A stretch of DNA of 64,000 bases, taken from Streptomyces sp. SS1-1. GTDB taxonomy: Bacteria; Actinomycetota; Actinomycetes; Streptomycetales; Streptomycetaceae. Position numbers and translations under genes: made by a program. The stretch covers positions 2,604,001 through 2,668,000 of the forward strand of contig NZ_WBXN01000004.1 in NCBI RefSeq assembly GCF_008973465.1. Reading direction: 5' to 3'. Positions 19,288-28,737 of this stretch are shown one piece after another (the stretch's first letter is position 1; every line of letters starts with the position of its first letter). The notes below the pieces were generated by a model. It was not told the origin of the DNA and did not search any database. It was given only the letters and a program-made list of their open reading frames with translations.

Positions 19288-21105
19288 ATGTGCGGAATCG
19301 TCGGATACATCGGGAAGCGTGACGTCGCGCCCCTGCTCCTGGAGGGCCTGCAGCGCCTGGAGTACCGCGGGTACGACTCGGCGGGCATCGCCGTCACCTC
19401 CCCGAAGACCGCCGGCCTCAAGACCGTGAAGGCCAAGGGCCGGGTCCGCGACCTGGAGGCCAAGGTCCCGGCGCGCTTCAAGGGCACCACCGGCATCGCC
19501 CACACCCGCTGGGCCACCCACGGCGCCCCCTCCGACGTGAACGCCCACCCGCACCTGGACGCCGAGGGCAAGGTCGCCGTCGTCCACAACGGCATCATCG
19601 ACAACGCCGCCGACCTGCGCCGCAAACTGGAGGCGGACGGCGTCGAGTTCCTGTCGGAGACCGACACCGAGGTCCTCGTCCACCTCATCGCCCGCTCCGA
19701 GGCGGAGAAGCTGGAGGACAAGGTCCGCGAGACCGTGCGCCTCATCGAGGGCACCTACGGCATCGCCGTCCTGCACGCCGACTTCCCGGACCGCATCGTC
19801 GTGGCCCGCAACGGCTCCCCGGTCGTCCTCGGCATCGGCGAGAAGGAGATGTTCGTCGCCTCCGACATCGCCGCGCTGGTCGCCCACACGCGGCAGATCG
19901 TCACCCTGGACGACGGCGAGATGGCCACCCTCAAGGCCGACGACTTCCGGACGTACACCACCGAGGGCACCCGCACCACCGCCGAGCCCACCACCGTGGA
20001 GTGGGAGGCCGCCTCCTACGACATGGGCGGCCACGACACCTACATGCACAAGGAGATCCACGAGCAGGCCGAGGCCGTGGACCGCGTGCTGCGCGGCCGG
20101 ATCGACGACCGCTTCTCCACCGTGCACCTCGGCGGCCTCAACCTGGACGCCCGCGAGGCCCGCCAGATCCGCCGCGTGAAGATCCTCGGCTGCGGCACCT
20201 CGTACCACGCGGGGCAGATCGGCGCCCAGATGATCGAGGAGCTGGCCCGTATCCCCGCGGACGCCGAGCCGGCCTCCGAGTTCCGCTACCGCAACGCGGT
20301 CGTCGACCCCGACACGCTCTACGTCGCCGTCTCCCAGTCCGGTGAGACCTACGACGTCCTCGCGGCCGTGCAGGAGCTCAAGCGCAAGGGCGCCCGGGTC
20401 CTCGGCGTCGTGAACGTGGTGGGCTCCGCGATCGCCCGCGAAGCCGACGGCGGCGTCTACGTGCACGCCGGCCCCGAGGTCTGCGTGGTCTCCACGAAGT
20501 GCTTCACGAACACCACGGTGGCCTTCGCGCTCCTCGCCCTGCACCTCGGCCGCACCCGCGACCTCTCCGTGCGCGACGGCAAGCGGATCATCGAGGGTCT
20601 GCGCAAGCTGCCCGCGCAGATCGCCGAGATCATGGAGCAGGAGGCGGAGATCGAGAAGCTGGCCAAGCAGTACGCCGACGCCCGCTCGATGCTCTTCATC
20701 GGCCGTGTCCGGGGCTACCCGGTCGCCCGCGAGGCCTCGCTGAAGCTCAAGGAGGTCTCGTACATCCACGCCGAGGCCTACCCGGCCTCCGAGCTGAAGC
20801 ACGGCCCGCTGGCCCTGATCGAGCCCGCCCTGCCGACGGTCGCGATCGTCCCCGACGACGACCTGCTGGAGAAGAACCGCGCCGCGATGGAGGAGATCAA
20901 GGCCCGCAGCGGCAAGATCCTCGCGGTAGCGCACCAGCCGCAGGAGAAGGCGGACCAGACGATCGTGGTCCCGAAGAACGAGGACGAGCTGGACCCGATC
21001 CTCATGGGCATCCCGCTGCAACTCCTCGCCTACCACACGGCGTTGGCGCTGGGCCGGGACATCGACAAGCCGCGCAACCTGGCCAAGTCGGTCACCGTCG
21101 AGTAG
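19288..21105 (+). CDS. glmS: Glutamine-fructose-6-phosphate aminotransferase (isomerizing)
   Basis: The 605-residue enzyme makes glucosamine-6-phosphate from fructose-6-phosphate and glutamine, the entry step for cell-wall amino sugars. The N-terminal amidotransferase begins MCGIVGYIGKRD, with Cys2 as nucleophile after removal of Met, followed by LEYRGYDSAGIA, HTRWATHG and VVHNGIIDN. Two SIS domains follow (about 280-600) with LGCGTSYHAGQIG, SQSGETYDVLAA and SELKHGPLALI. The C-terminus LAKSVTVE is diagnostic. By synteny it is the second GlmS of S. coelicolor (SCO2789, glmS2). A hairpin terminator follows. Confidence 0.96.
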   Translation: MCGIVGYIGKRDVAPLLLEGLQRLEYRGYDSAGIAVTSPKTAGLKTVKAKGRVRDLEAKVPARFKGTTGIAHTRWATHGAPSDVNAHPHLDAEGKVAVVHNGIIDNAADLRRKLEADGVEFLSETDTEVLVHLIARSEAEKLEDKVRETVRLIEGTYGIAVLHADFPDRIVVARNGSPVVLGIGEKEMFVASDIAALVAHTRQIVTLDDGEMATLKADDFRTYTTEGTRTTAEPTTVEWEAASYDMGGHDTYMHKEIHEQAEAVDRVLRGRIDDRFSTVHLGGLNLDAREARQIRRVKILGCGTSYHAGQIGAQMIEELARIPADAEPASEFRYRNAVVDPDTLYVAVSQSGETYDVLAAVQELKRKGARVLGVVNVVGSAIAREADGGVYVHAGPEVCVVSTKCFTNTTVAFALLALHLGRTRDLSVRDGKRIIEGLRKLPAQIAEIMEQEAEIEKLAKQYADARSMLFIGRVRGYPVAREASLKLKEVSYIHAEAYPASELKHGPLALIEPALPTVAIVPDDDLLEKNRAAMEEIKARSGKILAVAHQPQEKADQTIVVPKNEDELDPILMGIPLQLLAYHTALALGRDIDKPRNLAKSVTVE

Positions 21106-21129
21106 CCGGACCGGCCCCTGACACGACGG

Positions 21130-21162
21130 AACCCCTCGTGACGCCACGGCGTGCGAGGGGTT
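21130..21162. terminator. Terminator after glmS
   Basis: AACCCCTCG (21130-21138) pairs with CGAGGGGTT (21154-21162). The intervening bases can extend the stem through ACG/CGT. It lies between the convergent glmS and stress-protein genes. Confidence 0.85.
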
Positions 21163-21206
21163 CGGTGCGCGCCGAAGGGCGCGAAGGTCCGGGCGAGGAG
21201 GGCGCG

Positions 21207-21734
21207 TCAGGGAATGACGACGACCGGGCGCTTGGCCCGCTTGGCGAGCCGCCCGGCGACCGAGCCGAAGAGGCGTCCGACGATGCCGTGCGTGGAGCCG
21301 ACGACGATCGCGTCCGCCTCGTACTCCACCCCGACCTCCTCGAGTTCGTGGCAGATGTCGCCGCCGCGCTCGACCAGGATCCAGGGGACCTCGGCGAGGT
21401 AGTCGGCGCAGGCGAGTTCGAGGCCGAGGACCTCGGTGCGGTGGTCCGGGACGTCGACGAAGACCGGCGGCTCGCAGCCCGCCCACACCGTGGTGGGCAG
21501 CCGGTTGGCGACATGGACGATGATCAGGCCCGCCCCGGAGCGATGGGCCATGCCGATGGCGTAGGCGAGAGCCCGCTCACTGGACGTGGAACCGTCGAAG
21601 CCCACCACGACGCCGTGCTTGAAGGCGGGATCGCAGGGGTGGCGTGACTCTTCCGCCGCGAGGGGATCGGCCGCCGTGGGATCGGCGACGGGCCGCTTGC
21701 GGTCCGCGTGTTCGAAGAATTCGTGACCGGCCAT
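21207..21734 (-). CDS. Universal stress protein (UspA family)
   Basis: The 175-residue protein has a single Usp domain after an N-terminal extension of about 40 residues. Domain marks are VVVGFDGSTSSERALAYAIG, LIIVHVANR and the ATP-binding GSTHGIVGRLFGSV (G-2x-G-9x-GS), so it should bind ATP. The ATG at 21734 is preferred. The frame is open to 21941, but the extra sequence lacks a good ribosome-binding site. It is convergent with glmS. The role is inferred only from the family: response to stress or energy depletion. Confidence 0.9.
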   Translation of the reverse strand: MAGHEFFEHADRKRPVADPTAADPLAAEESRHPCDPAFKHGVVVGFDGSTSSERALAYAIGMAHRSGAGLIIVHVANRLPTTVWAGCEPPVFVDVPDHRTEVLGLELACADYLAEVPWILVERGGDICHELEEVGVEYEADAIVVGSTHGIVGRLFGSVAGRLAKRAKRPVVVIP

Positions 21735-22082
21735 GGCTGTCTCGGCGTTGTGATCCTTTATGGACGGGCTCGCGAGCGGAGCTCGTTGACGGATGTGGCG
21801 GTCTGTGGCTGAGCGGTGTCCGGGAATGGTCTTCCCAAGCCCATACCCCAAGGGTACGGCGGCACTCCTCCTTAGCCCAGATACCCGCAGCGGTCCGTAC
21901 GGGTTCCAGGGAGCATGCACGAGGGTGCGCCCGTAACGCAATGGTTGCTGCGGTGTACAGGCGGTTTGCGCCGGTGCCCGCCCCGCCCGGCGAGAAGCCG
22001 GTCATCCACCAGTGACCGACGGCCGGTCCCCGCGTTGATCACCGCGAGCCGTCCGCCAGGGACCCCAGGAGCACACGCACGC
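21735..22082. other. Intergenic region without a gene, 348 bp
   Basis: This stretch separates two divergent genes, the stress protein and the small membrane protein. Base composition is lower in GC than in the coding regions around 21750-21960. I see no open reading frame with coding-like codon use, and no clear RNA gene, so it most likely holds the two promoters. Confidence 0.5.
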
Positions 22083-22400
22083 ATGACCGGACCCCGCACC
22101 CCCTCCGAGGACAGCGTGACCGAGGTGGTCCGCTGGGCGGCCTTCAGCTGTGTCCTGGTCCCCGTCGTGCTCCTCTGGTACGGCACCTCGTTCGCCGGCG
22201 CCACCGGCACCGCCCTCGGTCTCGCGGCCGTCACCGGCGCCTGCCGCCTGCTGCTGCGTCAGTCGGAGCGCGGCGCGGCCCGCGCCCGGGACATGGAGCG
22301 CGCCGGCCCCTCCCCGCGCCGTCGCGGCCGTCACCATCGCACCGGGACCGGTGCGCATCGCGGTGGACGCCACACGGGACGGATTACACCGGGCGGCTGA
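22083..22400 (+). CDS. Small membrane protein upstream of adpA
   Basis: The 105-residue protein has two probable membrane helices, WAAFSCVLVPVVLLWYG and ATGTALGLAAVTGACRLLL (about 19-58), then a basic Arg/Gly-rich tail. The ATG is preceded by CCAGGAG. The function is unknown. A similar small gene lies before adpA in other Streptomyces as far as I remember. The low-complexity tail could mean the true protein is shorter or that the 3' end is drifting. Confidence 0.65.
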   Translation: MTGPRTPSEDSVTEVVRWAAFSCVLVPVVLLWYGTSFAGATGTALGLAAVTGACRLLLRQSERGAARARDMERAGPSPRRRGRHHRTGTGAHRGGRHTGRITPGG

Positions 22401-22777
22401 CCGGTTTCCGCGCACGCATACGTTGGTTTTCGGCCAACTTCCGTTGCGCGGGCATCCCCTGCCCACCACACCCCCCAACCCCCGCCCCACCTGCGCGAAA
22501 AGGACCCGGAGGCCCCCGGGCACCGTATGGGGATCGGCCACTGCCACAAGGCGTACTTCCCTGCACGGCGCGGGAGTGCAACGCTTCGTGATCGAATGCT
22601 TCACGCCAAGTTGCCAAGTCGACAATGTGCCGAGTGCCGAACCGGCCACTGCGGCACGGCGCGACACAGTAGATTCGATCTTGACTGTCTACGGCGGGGG
22701 ACTCGTGCAGGACCGAGGGGAAACGTGCAGGAGCGACACAACCGAGGAGCCGCGACCACCGAGGGGGGCTTAGCAGG
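22401..22777 (+). promoter_or_regulatory. adpA promoter and leader region
   Basis: This 377-bp non-coding stretch precedes adpA. AdpA is known to bind its own promoter at TGGCSNGWWY sites. The complement of CTTCACGCCA (22599-22608) reads TGGCGTGAAG, matching nine of ten positions. AT content is raised around 22410-22440 and 22570-22690. I see no ORF with typical codon use here. Confidence 0.6.
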
Positions 22778-24007
22778 ATGAGCCACGACTCCACTGCCGC
22801 GCCGGAAGCCGCGGCCCGGAAACTCTCCGGGCGACGCCGCAAGGAGATCGTCGCGGTGCTGCTGTTCAGCGGCGGCCCCATCTTCGAGAGTTCCATACCG
22901 CTGTCGGTGTTCGGTATAGACCGCCAGGACGCCGGCGTGCCGCGCTACCGACTGCTGGTGTGCGGCGGCGAGGAAGGCCCACTGCGGACCACAGGGGGCC
23001 TGGAACTCACCGCGCCACACGGCCTGGAGGCGATCTCACGGGCGGGCACGGTCGTCGTGCCGGCCTGGCGTTCGATCACCTCCCCACCACCGGAGGAGGC
23101 GCTCGACGCGCTGCGCCGGGCCCACGAGGAGGGCGCCCGCATCGTCGGGCTGTGCACCGGCGCCTTCGTCCTCGCGGCCGCCGGCCTGCTGGACGGCCGT
23201 CCGGCGACGACCCACTGGATGTACGCACCGACGCTGGCCAAGCGCTATCCGTCGGTCCACGTCGATCCACGGGAGCTGTTCGTCGACGACGGCGACGTGC
23301 TGACGTCGGCCGGTACGGCGGCCGGGATCGACCTCTGTCTCCACATCGTGCGGACGGATCACGGCAACGAGGCGGCCGGAGCGCTCGCCCGCCGCCTGGT
23401 CGTCCCACCGCGCCGGACGGGAGGCCAGGAGCGCTACCTGGACCGCTCTTTACCGGAGGAGATCGGCGCCGACCCGCTCGCCGAGGTCGTCGCCTGGGCG
23501 CTGGAGCATCTGCACGAGCAGTTCGACGTCGAGACGCTGGCGGCCCGCGCGTACATGAGCCGCCGCACCTTCGACCGCCGGTTCCGCTCGCTGACCGGCA
23601 GCGCCCCGCTGCAGTGGCTGATCACCCAGCGGGTCCTGCAGGCGCAGCGCCTGCTGGAGACGTCCGACTACTCGGTCGACGAGGTCGCCGGACGCTGCGG
23701 CTTCCGCTCCCCGGTCGCGCTGCGCGGGCACTTCCGCCGCCAGCTCGGCTCGTCGCCGGCCGCGTACCGGGCGGCGTACCGGGCCCGGCGCCCGCAGGGC
23801 GAGCGGCCCACCGAGCCGGAGCCCACGGTCGGCACCGGCCACACCCCGCAGGGCCCGCCGCCCGCCCCCTACCCGGAGGGCGGACCGGTCCCGCTGCAGA
23901 CCCGGCGCACCCCCGCCTCCGTGGGGTCGCCCGCGTCCGCCGACCACGGACGCGAGCTGTACGTCGGCGGCCGGGCGAGCCTGCCCGGCCAGCGCAGCGG
24001 AGCATGA
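22778..24007 (+). CDS. adpA: AdpA, AraC-family master developmental regulator
   Basis: The 409-residue regulator activates aerial growth and antibiotic genes. Residues 25-195 form a DJ-1/PfpI-like dimerisation domain (Cys126 in VGLCTGAF). Residues 232-335 form the AraC DNA-binding domain with AARAYMSRRTFDRRFRS and YSVDEVAGRCGFRSP. The tail is Pro-rich. Leu225, in the linker between the two domains, is encoded by TTA (23450-23452), so translation should need the bldA tRNA. A TTA at this spot is a known feature of Streptomyces adpA. Downstream is a strong hairpin, then ornA, the same order as SCO2792-SCO2793. Confidence 0.97.
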   Translation: MSHDSTAAPEAAARKLSGRRRKEIVAVLLFSGGPIFESSIPLSVFGIDRQDAGVPRYRLLVCGGEEGPLRTTGGLELTAPHGLEAISRAGTVVVPAWRSITSPPPEEALDALRRAHEEGARIVGLCTGAFVLAAAGLLDGRPATTHWMYAPTLAKRYPSVHVDPRELFVDDGDVLTSAGTAAGIDLCLHIVRTDHGNEAAGALARRLVVPPRRTGGQERYLDRSLPEEIGADPLAEVVAWALEHLHEQFDVETLAARAYMSRRTFDRRFRSLTGSAPLQWLITQRVLQAQRLLETSDYSVDEVAGRCGFRSPVALRGHFRRQLGSSPAAYRAAYRARRPQGERPTEPEPTVGTGHTPQGPPPAPYPEGGPVPLQTRRTPASVGSPASADHGRELYVGGRASLPGQRSGA

Positions 24008-24014
24008 CGACGGA

Positions 24015-24040
24015 CCGCCCCCGGCGTACGCCGGGGGCGG
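24015..24040. terminator. Terminator after adpA
   Basis: A perfect 26-bp palindrome: CCGCCCCCGGCGT (24015-24027) followed directly by its reverse complement (24028-24040). It begins 8 bases after the adpA stop. Confidence 0.85.
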
Positions 24041-24083
24041 CACCGGTCCTCCCAAACGGGAGCGCCCGCTTTAGGGTGGTCGC

Positions 24084-24686
24084 ATGAACGATCGCATGGT
24101 GTGGATCGACTGCGAGATGACCGGCCTCTCGCTGTCCGACGACGCGCTCATCGAGGTTGCCGCCCTCGTCACCGACTCCGAGCTGAACGTCCTCGGCGAG
24201 GGGGTCGACATCGTCATCCGCCCGCCGGACTCGGCGCTGGAGACGATGCCGGAGGTGGTGCGTCAGATGCACACCGCGTCCGGTCTGCTCGACGAACTCG
24301 CCGGCGGCACGACGCTCGCCGACGCCGAGGAGCAGGTCCTGGCCTATGTCCGCGAGCATGTGAAGGAGCCGGGGAAGGCGCCGCTGTGCGGCAACTCCGT
24401 CGGCACCGACCGCGGCTTCCTGCTGCGCGACATGCCGACGCTGGAGGACTATCTCCACTACCGGATCGTGGACGTCTCCTCGATCAAGGAGCTGGCCCGC
24501 CGCTGGTACCCGCGCGCCTACTTCAACAGCCCCGAGAAGAACGGCAACCACCGCGCCCTCGCCGACATCCGCGAGTCGATCGCCGAGCTGCGCTACTACC
24601 GCGAGGCCGTCTTCGTACCGCAGCCGGGCCCCGACTCGGACACCGCGAAGGCGATCGCCGCGAAGCACGTCCTGCCTGCTCAGTAG
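24084..24686 (+). CDS. orn: Oligoribonuclease
   Basis: The 200-residue DEDDh 3'-5' exonuclease clears RNA fragments of 2-5 nucleotides and the pGpG produced when cyclic di-GMP is cut. Catalytic residues are visible: Asp9 and Glu11 in WIDCEMTGL, the second Asp in [15 protein letters not shown], and His/Asp in [12 protein letters not shown]. Length is normal. In S. coelicolor this gene is ornA and is needed for normal growth and development. It lies next to adpA and in the same window as cdgA, whose signalling molecule it helps to clear. Confidence 0.95.
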   Translation: MNDRMVWIDCEMTGLSLSDDALIEVAALVTDSELNVLGEGVDIVIRPPDSALETMPEVVRQMHTASGLLDELAGGTTLADAEEQVLAYVREHVKEPGKAPLCGNSVGTDRGFLLRDMPTLEDYLHYRIVDVSSIKELARRWYPRAYFNSPEKNGNHRALADIRESIAELRYYREAVFVPQPGPDSDTAKAIAAKHVLPAQ

Positions 24687-24792
24687 GGGTGCGGAAGGGG
24701 TGCCGGGGGGCGCCGCGGAATGTGTGCGCGAGCACCCCTTCGGACCCTGTACACTTTTTCTCGGCCGGTCGGGGATACCCGAAGCCGGTCAT

Positions 24793-24866
24793 GGTGGGTG
24801 TAGCTCAGCTGGTAGAGCACCTGGTTGTGGTCCAGGATGCCGCGGGTTCGAGTCCCGTCACTCACC
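24793..24866 (+). tRNA. tRNA-His (GTG)
   Basis: A complete cloverleaf: acceptor GTGGGTG pairs with CACTCAC, the D-arm is GCTCAGCTGGTAGAGC, the anticodon loop is TTGTGGT with anticodon GTG, and the T-arm is CGGGTTCGAGTCCCG. The base before the acceptor is G (24793), the G-1 that marks tRNA-His, opposite discriminator C. CCA is not encoded. Confidence 0.96.
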
Positions 24867-24871
24867 CTCAC

Positions 24872-24910
24872 CGATCAGCCGGTGACCTCCCCGAGGTCAC
24901 CGGCTGATCG
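24872..24910. terminator. Terminator after tRNA-His
   Basis: A 17-bp perfect stem: CGATCAGCCGGTGACCT (24872-24888) pairs with its complement (24894-24910), with a 5-base loop. It also faces the 3' end of the convergent cebR gene. Confidence 0.88.
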
Positions 24911-24950
24911 CATTCCCGGGTCCCTCGCCGGACCCGGCCCGGCCCCGCGC

Positions 24951-26009
24951 TCAGGACGAGGCGCGGGTCACCAGCTCCGTGGCCAGCACGACCTGCGTCG
25001 GCTGCGCCAGGCCCCGGGACACCGCGGGTCTCCGGTCGGCGATCTCCGTGAGCAGGAGGTCTATCATCTTGCGGCCCATCTCCACGATGGGCTGACGGAC
25101 GCTGGTGAGGGGCGGATCCATATGACGGGCGATGGCCGAGTCGTCGTAGCCGACGAGCGCGACGTCGTCCGGGATGCGCCGGCCCGCCTCGCGCAGCACC
25201 TGCCGGGCGCCCGCCGCCGTCACGTCCGAGGCGGCGAACACGGCGTCCAGGTCGGGGCAGCGCTCGAGCAGCGCCCGCATCGCCCGGACACCGCCCTCCT
25301 CGGTGAAGTCGCCCGCCTCGATCAGACGCTCGTCGGCGGGGTGCCCGGCGTCCCGCAGGGCGTCGCGGTAGCCGTCGACACGCCGCTGGGCGCCGTAGAC
25401 GTCGAGGCGGCCGGTGATGTGGGCGATCCGGCGCCGGCCGTGCGAGACGAGGTGCTCGACGGCCGAGCGGGCGCCGCCGTAGTTGTCGGAGTCGACCGAG
25501 GTCAGGGTCTCGGCGGCGGAGCGCGGGCCGCTGATCACCGCGGGGATCTCCAGCTGGGCCAGCATGTCGGGCAGCGGGTCGTCGGCGTGCACGGAGACCA
25601 GCAGGACGCCGTCGACGCGGTGCGCGGCCAGGTACTGGGCGAGCCGGCGGCGCTCCTTGTCGCTGCCCGCGAAGATCAGCAGGAGCTGCATCTCGGTGTC
25701 GGACAGCTCGGCGCCGACACCGCGCAGCATGTCCGAGAAGTACGGCTCGGCGAAGAAGCGGGTCTCCGGCTCGGGCACGACCAGCGCGATGGCGTCCGTA
25801 CGGTTCGCCGCCAGGGCGCGGGCCGCCGTGTTGGGGACGTAACCCAGCTCCGCGACCGCGGCCTCGACCGCGGCGCGCGTGGCGTCGCTGACCCGCGGCG
25901 AGCCGTTGATCACCCGGGAGACGGTGCCACGGCCCACGCCGGCCCGGGCCGCCACCTCTTCGAGGGTGGGCCGGCCGCCGCTGCGGCCCCGCGTTCCGTG
26001 GGTTGCCAT
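24951..26009 (-). CDS. cebR: CebR, LacI-family repressor of cellobiose use
   Basis: The 352-residue repressor opens with a LacI helix-turn-helix (TLEEVAARAGVGRGTVSRVI, then NGSPRVSDATRAAVE, about 14-50), followed by a periplasmic-binding-like sensor domain. It is divergent from cebEFG-bglC and the window holds two TGGGAGCGCT(C/T)CCA boxes, exactly the sites CebR binds in other Streptomyces. Cellobiose releases it. In plant-pathogenic species the same regulator gates thaxtomin synthesis, but no thaxtomin genes are here. Confidence 0.93.
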   Translation of the reverse strand: MATHGTRGRSGGRPTLEEVAARAGVGRGTVSRVINGSPRVSDATRAAVEAAVAELGYVPNTAARALAANRTDAIALVVPEPETRFFAEPYFSDMLRGVGAELSDTEMQLLLIFAGSDKERRRLAQYLAAHRVDGVLLVSVHADDPLPDMLAQLEIPAVISGPRSAAETLTSVDSDNYGGARSAVEHLVSHGRRRIAHITGRLDVYGAQRRVDGYRDALRDAGHPADERLIEAGDFTEEGGVRAMRALLERCPDLDAVFAASDVTAAGARQVLREAGRRIPDDVALVGYDDSAIARHMDPPLTSVRQPIVEMGRKMIDLLLTEIADRRPAVSRGLAQPTQVVLATELVTRASS

Positions 26010-26252
26010 GGGCTCCGCCTCCCGTTGACCGTGTCGTCGGCCTGGAATTTAACAGCCCCGCCCGGCACGGAGCTGTGGGCGGGGGCAGTGATCGACTTCT
26101 CCCCCTCGGTCAAGTGGCGCCGAACTTGGCCGGTTTGGCTCCCTGAGGACTCGGGGCGCGACGTTTGTTAACAGGCCGATAACTGAACGCACGAGTGCGT
26201 GTCCGGTCCCTTGACACCCCCGCCCCGACCGACGAACCTTCAACTCATCACC

Positions 26253-26270
26253 TGTGGGAGCGCTCCCACA
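26253..26270. promoter_or_regulatory. CebR box upstream of cebE
   Basis: TGTGGGAGCGCTCCCACA is a perfect 18-bp palindrome containing the CebR consensus TGGGAGCGCTCCCA. It lies about 115 bases before the cebE start in the 377-bp cebR-cebE gap, where it can control cebEFG. Confidence 0.96.
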
Positions 26271-26386
26271 GTACCTGACACATACATGTCCCGCACGTTC
26301 CCCGCCCGAGCCGCAGCTAGCAAGATGAACGGGCCCAACAGTGCAGTTGGCCGGGGGGTCGGCACGTCAGGCAACAGGAGGACGCA

Positions 26387-27712
26387 ATGCGCACGAGTAC
26401 CCGCGGGTCCCGCCGGCTGATGGCCCTCGCGGCCGTAGCCGCGCTGACGACAGGGCTGCTCGCCGGCTGCGCCGAGGACTCGGACGACGGCTCTTCGAAC
26501 GAGGGCGGTGGCAACGGCGGCGGGGGCAAGACCACGCTGACCATCGGCACCTTCGGTGTCTTCGGCTACAAGCAGGCCGGCCTCTACGACGAGTACATGA
26601 AGTCGCACCCCGACATCTCCATCAAGGAGAACGTCACCACGCGGACCGACGTCTACTGGCCGAAGACCCTGACCCGGCTCCAGGCCGGCTCCGGCACCGA
26701 CGACATCCAGGCGATCGAGGTCGGCAACATCACCGAGGCCGTCCAGACCCAGGCCGACAAGTTCGTCGACCTCGGCAAGGAGGTCGACAAGTCCCAGTGG
26801 CTGGACTGGAAGAACACCCAGGCCACCACCAAGGACGGCAAGCTCATCGGTCTCGGCACCGACATCGGCCCGATGGCGATCTGCTACCGCAAGGACCTCT
26901 TCGAGAAGGCCGGCCTCGAGACGGACCGCGCCAAGCTCGCCGAGCAGTGGAAGGGCGACTGGGGCAAGTACGTCGACCTGGGCAAGAAGTACATGAAGAA
27001 GGCGCCGAGCGGCACCAAGTTCGTGGACTCCGCGTCCTCCGTCTACAACGCGGCCCTCGGCGGCGAGACCGAGCGGTACTACGACAAGGACGGCAACGTC
27101 GTCTGGGACAAGTCCGCCGGTGTGAAGAAGGCCTGGAACGTCGCCATGGACGTGGCGACCAGCGACATGTCCGCCAAGCTGAAGCAGTTCGACAAGCCGT
27201 GGGACCAGGGCTACGCGAACGGCACCTTCGCCACCGTGGCCTGCCCCGCCTGGATGATCGGCTACATCCAGGAGAAGTCCGGTGAGGCCGGCAAGGGCAA
27301 GTGGGACGTGGCGGCGGCGCCGACCGCGGCCAACTGGGGCGGTTCGTTCATCGGCGTGCCGACGGCGGGCAAGCACCAGAAGGAGGCCGTCGCCCTGGCG
27401 AAGTGGCTGACCGCCCCCGAGCAGCAGGCCAAGGTCTTCGCCAAGCAGGCCAGCTTCCCGTCGACCCCGTCGGCGTACGGCAGCCTGCAGCCGGCGTCCG
27501 CCACGCAGGAGTACTTCTCCGGCGCGCCGATCACCCAGATCTTCTCGGACTCCGCCAAGACGATCCCGACCCAGTACCTGGGCACCAAGGACCAGCCGAT
27601 CGGCACCGCGATCACCGACATCGGCATCCTCCAGGTCGAGCAGAAGGGCAAGTCCCCGGCCCAGGGCTGGGACGCCGCCACCGCGGAGATCAAGGACGTG
27701 CTCGGCCAGTGA
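26387..27712 (+). CDS. cebE: Cellobiose/cellotriose-binding lipoprotein CebE
   Basis: The 441-residue protein binds cello-oligosaccharides outside the cell and hands them to CebFG. It has a signal peptide and lipobox LLAGC with Cys28, then a Gly/Ser/Asn-rich linker and a family 1 solute-binding fold (LTIGTFGVFGYKQAGLYDEY, ending AKWLTAPEQQAKV). The extracellular position and the CebR box upstream fit the role. The start codon ATG is preceded by ACAGGAGGACGCA. Uptake probably uses the shared ATPase MsiK, since no ATPase is in this operon. Confidence 0.94.
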   Translation: MRTSTRGSRRLMALAAVAALTTGLLAGCAEDSDDGSSNEGGGNGGGGKTTLTIGTFGVFGYKQAGLYDEYMKSHPDISIKENVTTRTDVYWPKTLTRLQAGSGTDDIQAIEVGNITEAVQTQADKFVDLGKEVDKSQWLDWKNTQATTKDGKLIGLGTDIGPMAICYRKDLFEKAGLETDRAKLAEQWKGDWGKYVDLGKKYMKKAPSGTKFVDSASSVYNAALGGETERYYDKDGNVVWDKSAGVKKAWNVAMDVATSDMSAKLKQFDKPWDQGYANGTFATVACPAWMIGYIQEKSGEAGKGKWDVAAAPTAANWGGSFIGVPTAGKHQKEAVALAKWLTAPEQQAKVFAKQASFPSTPSAYGSLQPASATQEYFSGAPITQIFSDSAKTIPTQYLGTKDQPIGTAITDIGILQVEQKGKSPAQGWDAATAEIKDVLGQ

Positions 27713-28737
27713 GCAGTCCCAAGCAGGCCCTCGCGCATCCCGCGTCGAGCGCCGACGCCGCGCCCGGTGATCAGCCGGGCGCGGCGCCCCGCGCTCACGG
27801 TCGCGGTACGCCGCCTCCGGGGAACGACTCCTGGCGCAGCCGGCTGTACCGCTGGGACATGAAGGCGTCGCCGTACGCGTTCATCGCCCCCTTCTTCATC
27901 GTGTTCGGGGCGTTCTCGCTCGTCCCGCTGCTCTACACGGCCTGGTACTCGCTGCACGACGTGCAGCTGGCCAACCTCGACGGCCAGACCTGGGCCGGTC
28001 TGAAGAACTACGAGAACCTGCTGTCCTCGGACTTCTTCTGGAACGCGCTGTGGAACACCTTCACCATCGGTGTCATCTCCACGGTGCCGCAGTTGGTCAT
28101 GGCCATCGGCCTGGCCCATCTGCTCAACTACAAGCTGCGCGGCTCGACCGTGTGGCGGGTCGTGATGCTCACCCCGTACGCCACCTCGGTGGCGGCGGCG
28201 ACGCTGGTGTTCGTGCTGCTGTACTCGTGGGACGGCGGCATGATCAACTGGCTGCTGGACTTCGTCGGCATCGACCCGGTCAACTGGCGCGAGTCCGACT
28301 GGGGTTCGCAGTTCGCGGTGTCCTCCATCGTGATCTGGCGCTGGACCGGCTACAACGCGCTGATCTACCTGGCCGCGATGCAGGCCATCCCCGCCGACCT
28401 CTACGAGTCCGCGGCGATCGACGGCGCCAACCGCTGGCAGCAGTTCATCCATGTGACGATCCCGCAGCTGCGGCCGACGATCCTGTTCACCGTGGTCGTC
28501 TCCACGATCGGCGCGACCCAGCTCTTCGGTGAGCCCCTGCTGTTCGGCGGGGTCTCCGGTTCCAAGGGCGGTTCCGAGCACCAGTACCAGACGCTCGGTC
28601 TGTACATGTACGACCAGGGCTGGATCATCGGCAACCTCGGCAAGGCGTCGGCGATCGCCTGGACGATGTTCCTGATCCTGCTGATCGTCGCCGTGATCCA
28701 GCTGCTGATCTCCCGACGGCTGAGGAAGTCCCAATGA
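27709..28737 (+). CDS. cebF: Cello-oligosaccharide ABC permease CebF
   Basis: The 342-residue membrane protein is the first permease of the cellobiose importer. A basic, Pro-rich cytoplasmic leader of about 50 residues precedes six helices, starting at ASPYAFIAPFFIVFGAFSLV. The EAA loop that contacts the ATPase reads YESAAIDGANRWQQFIHVTI. The start is a GTG overlapping the cebE stop (GTGA), so the genes are coupled; the next ATG would remove most of the leader. Confidence 0.93.
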   Translation: MSSPKQALAHPASSADAAPGDQPGAAPRAHGRGTPPPGNDSWRSRLYRWDMKASPYAFIAPFFIVFGAFSLVPLLYTAWYSLHDVQLANLDGQTWAGLKNYENLLSSDFFWNALWNTFTIGVISTVPQLVMAIGLAHLLNYKLRGSTVWRVVMLTPYATSVAAATLVFVLLYSWDGGMINWLLDFVGIDPVNWRESDWGSQFAVSSIVIWRWTGYNALIYLAAMQAIPADLYESAAIDGANRWQQFIHVTIPQLRPTILFTVVVSTIGATQLFGEPLLFGGVSGSKGGSEHQYQTLGLYMYDQGWIIGNLGKASAIAWTMFLILLIVAVIQLLISRRLRKSQ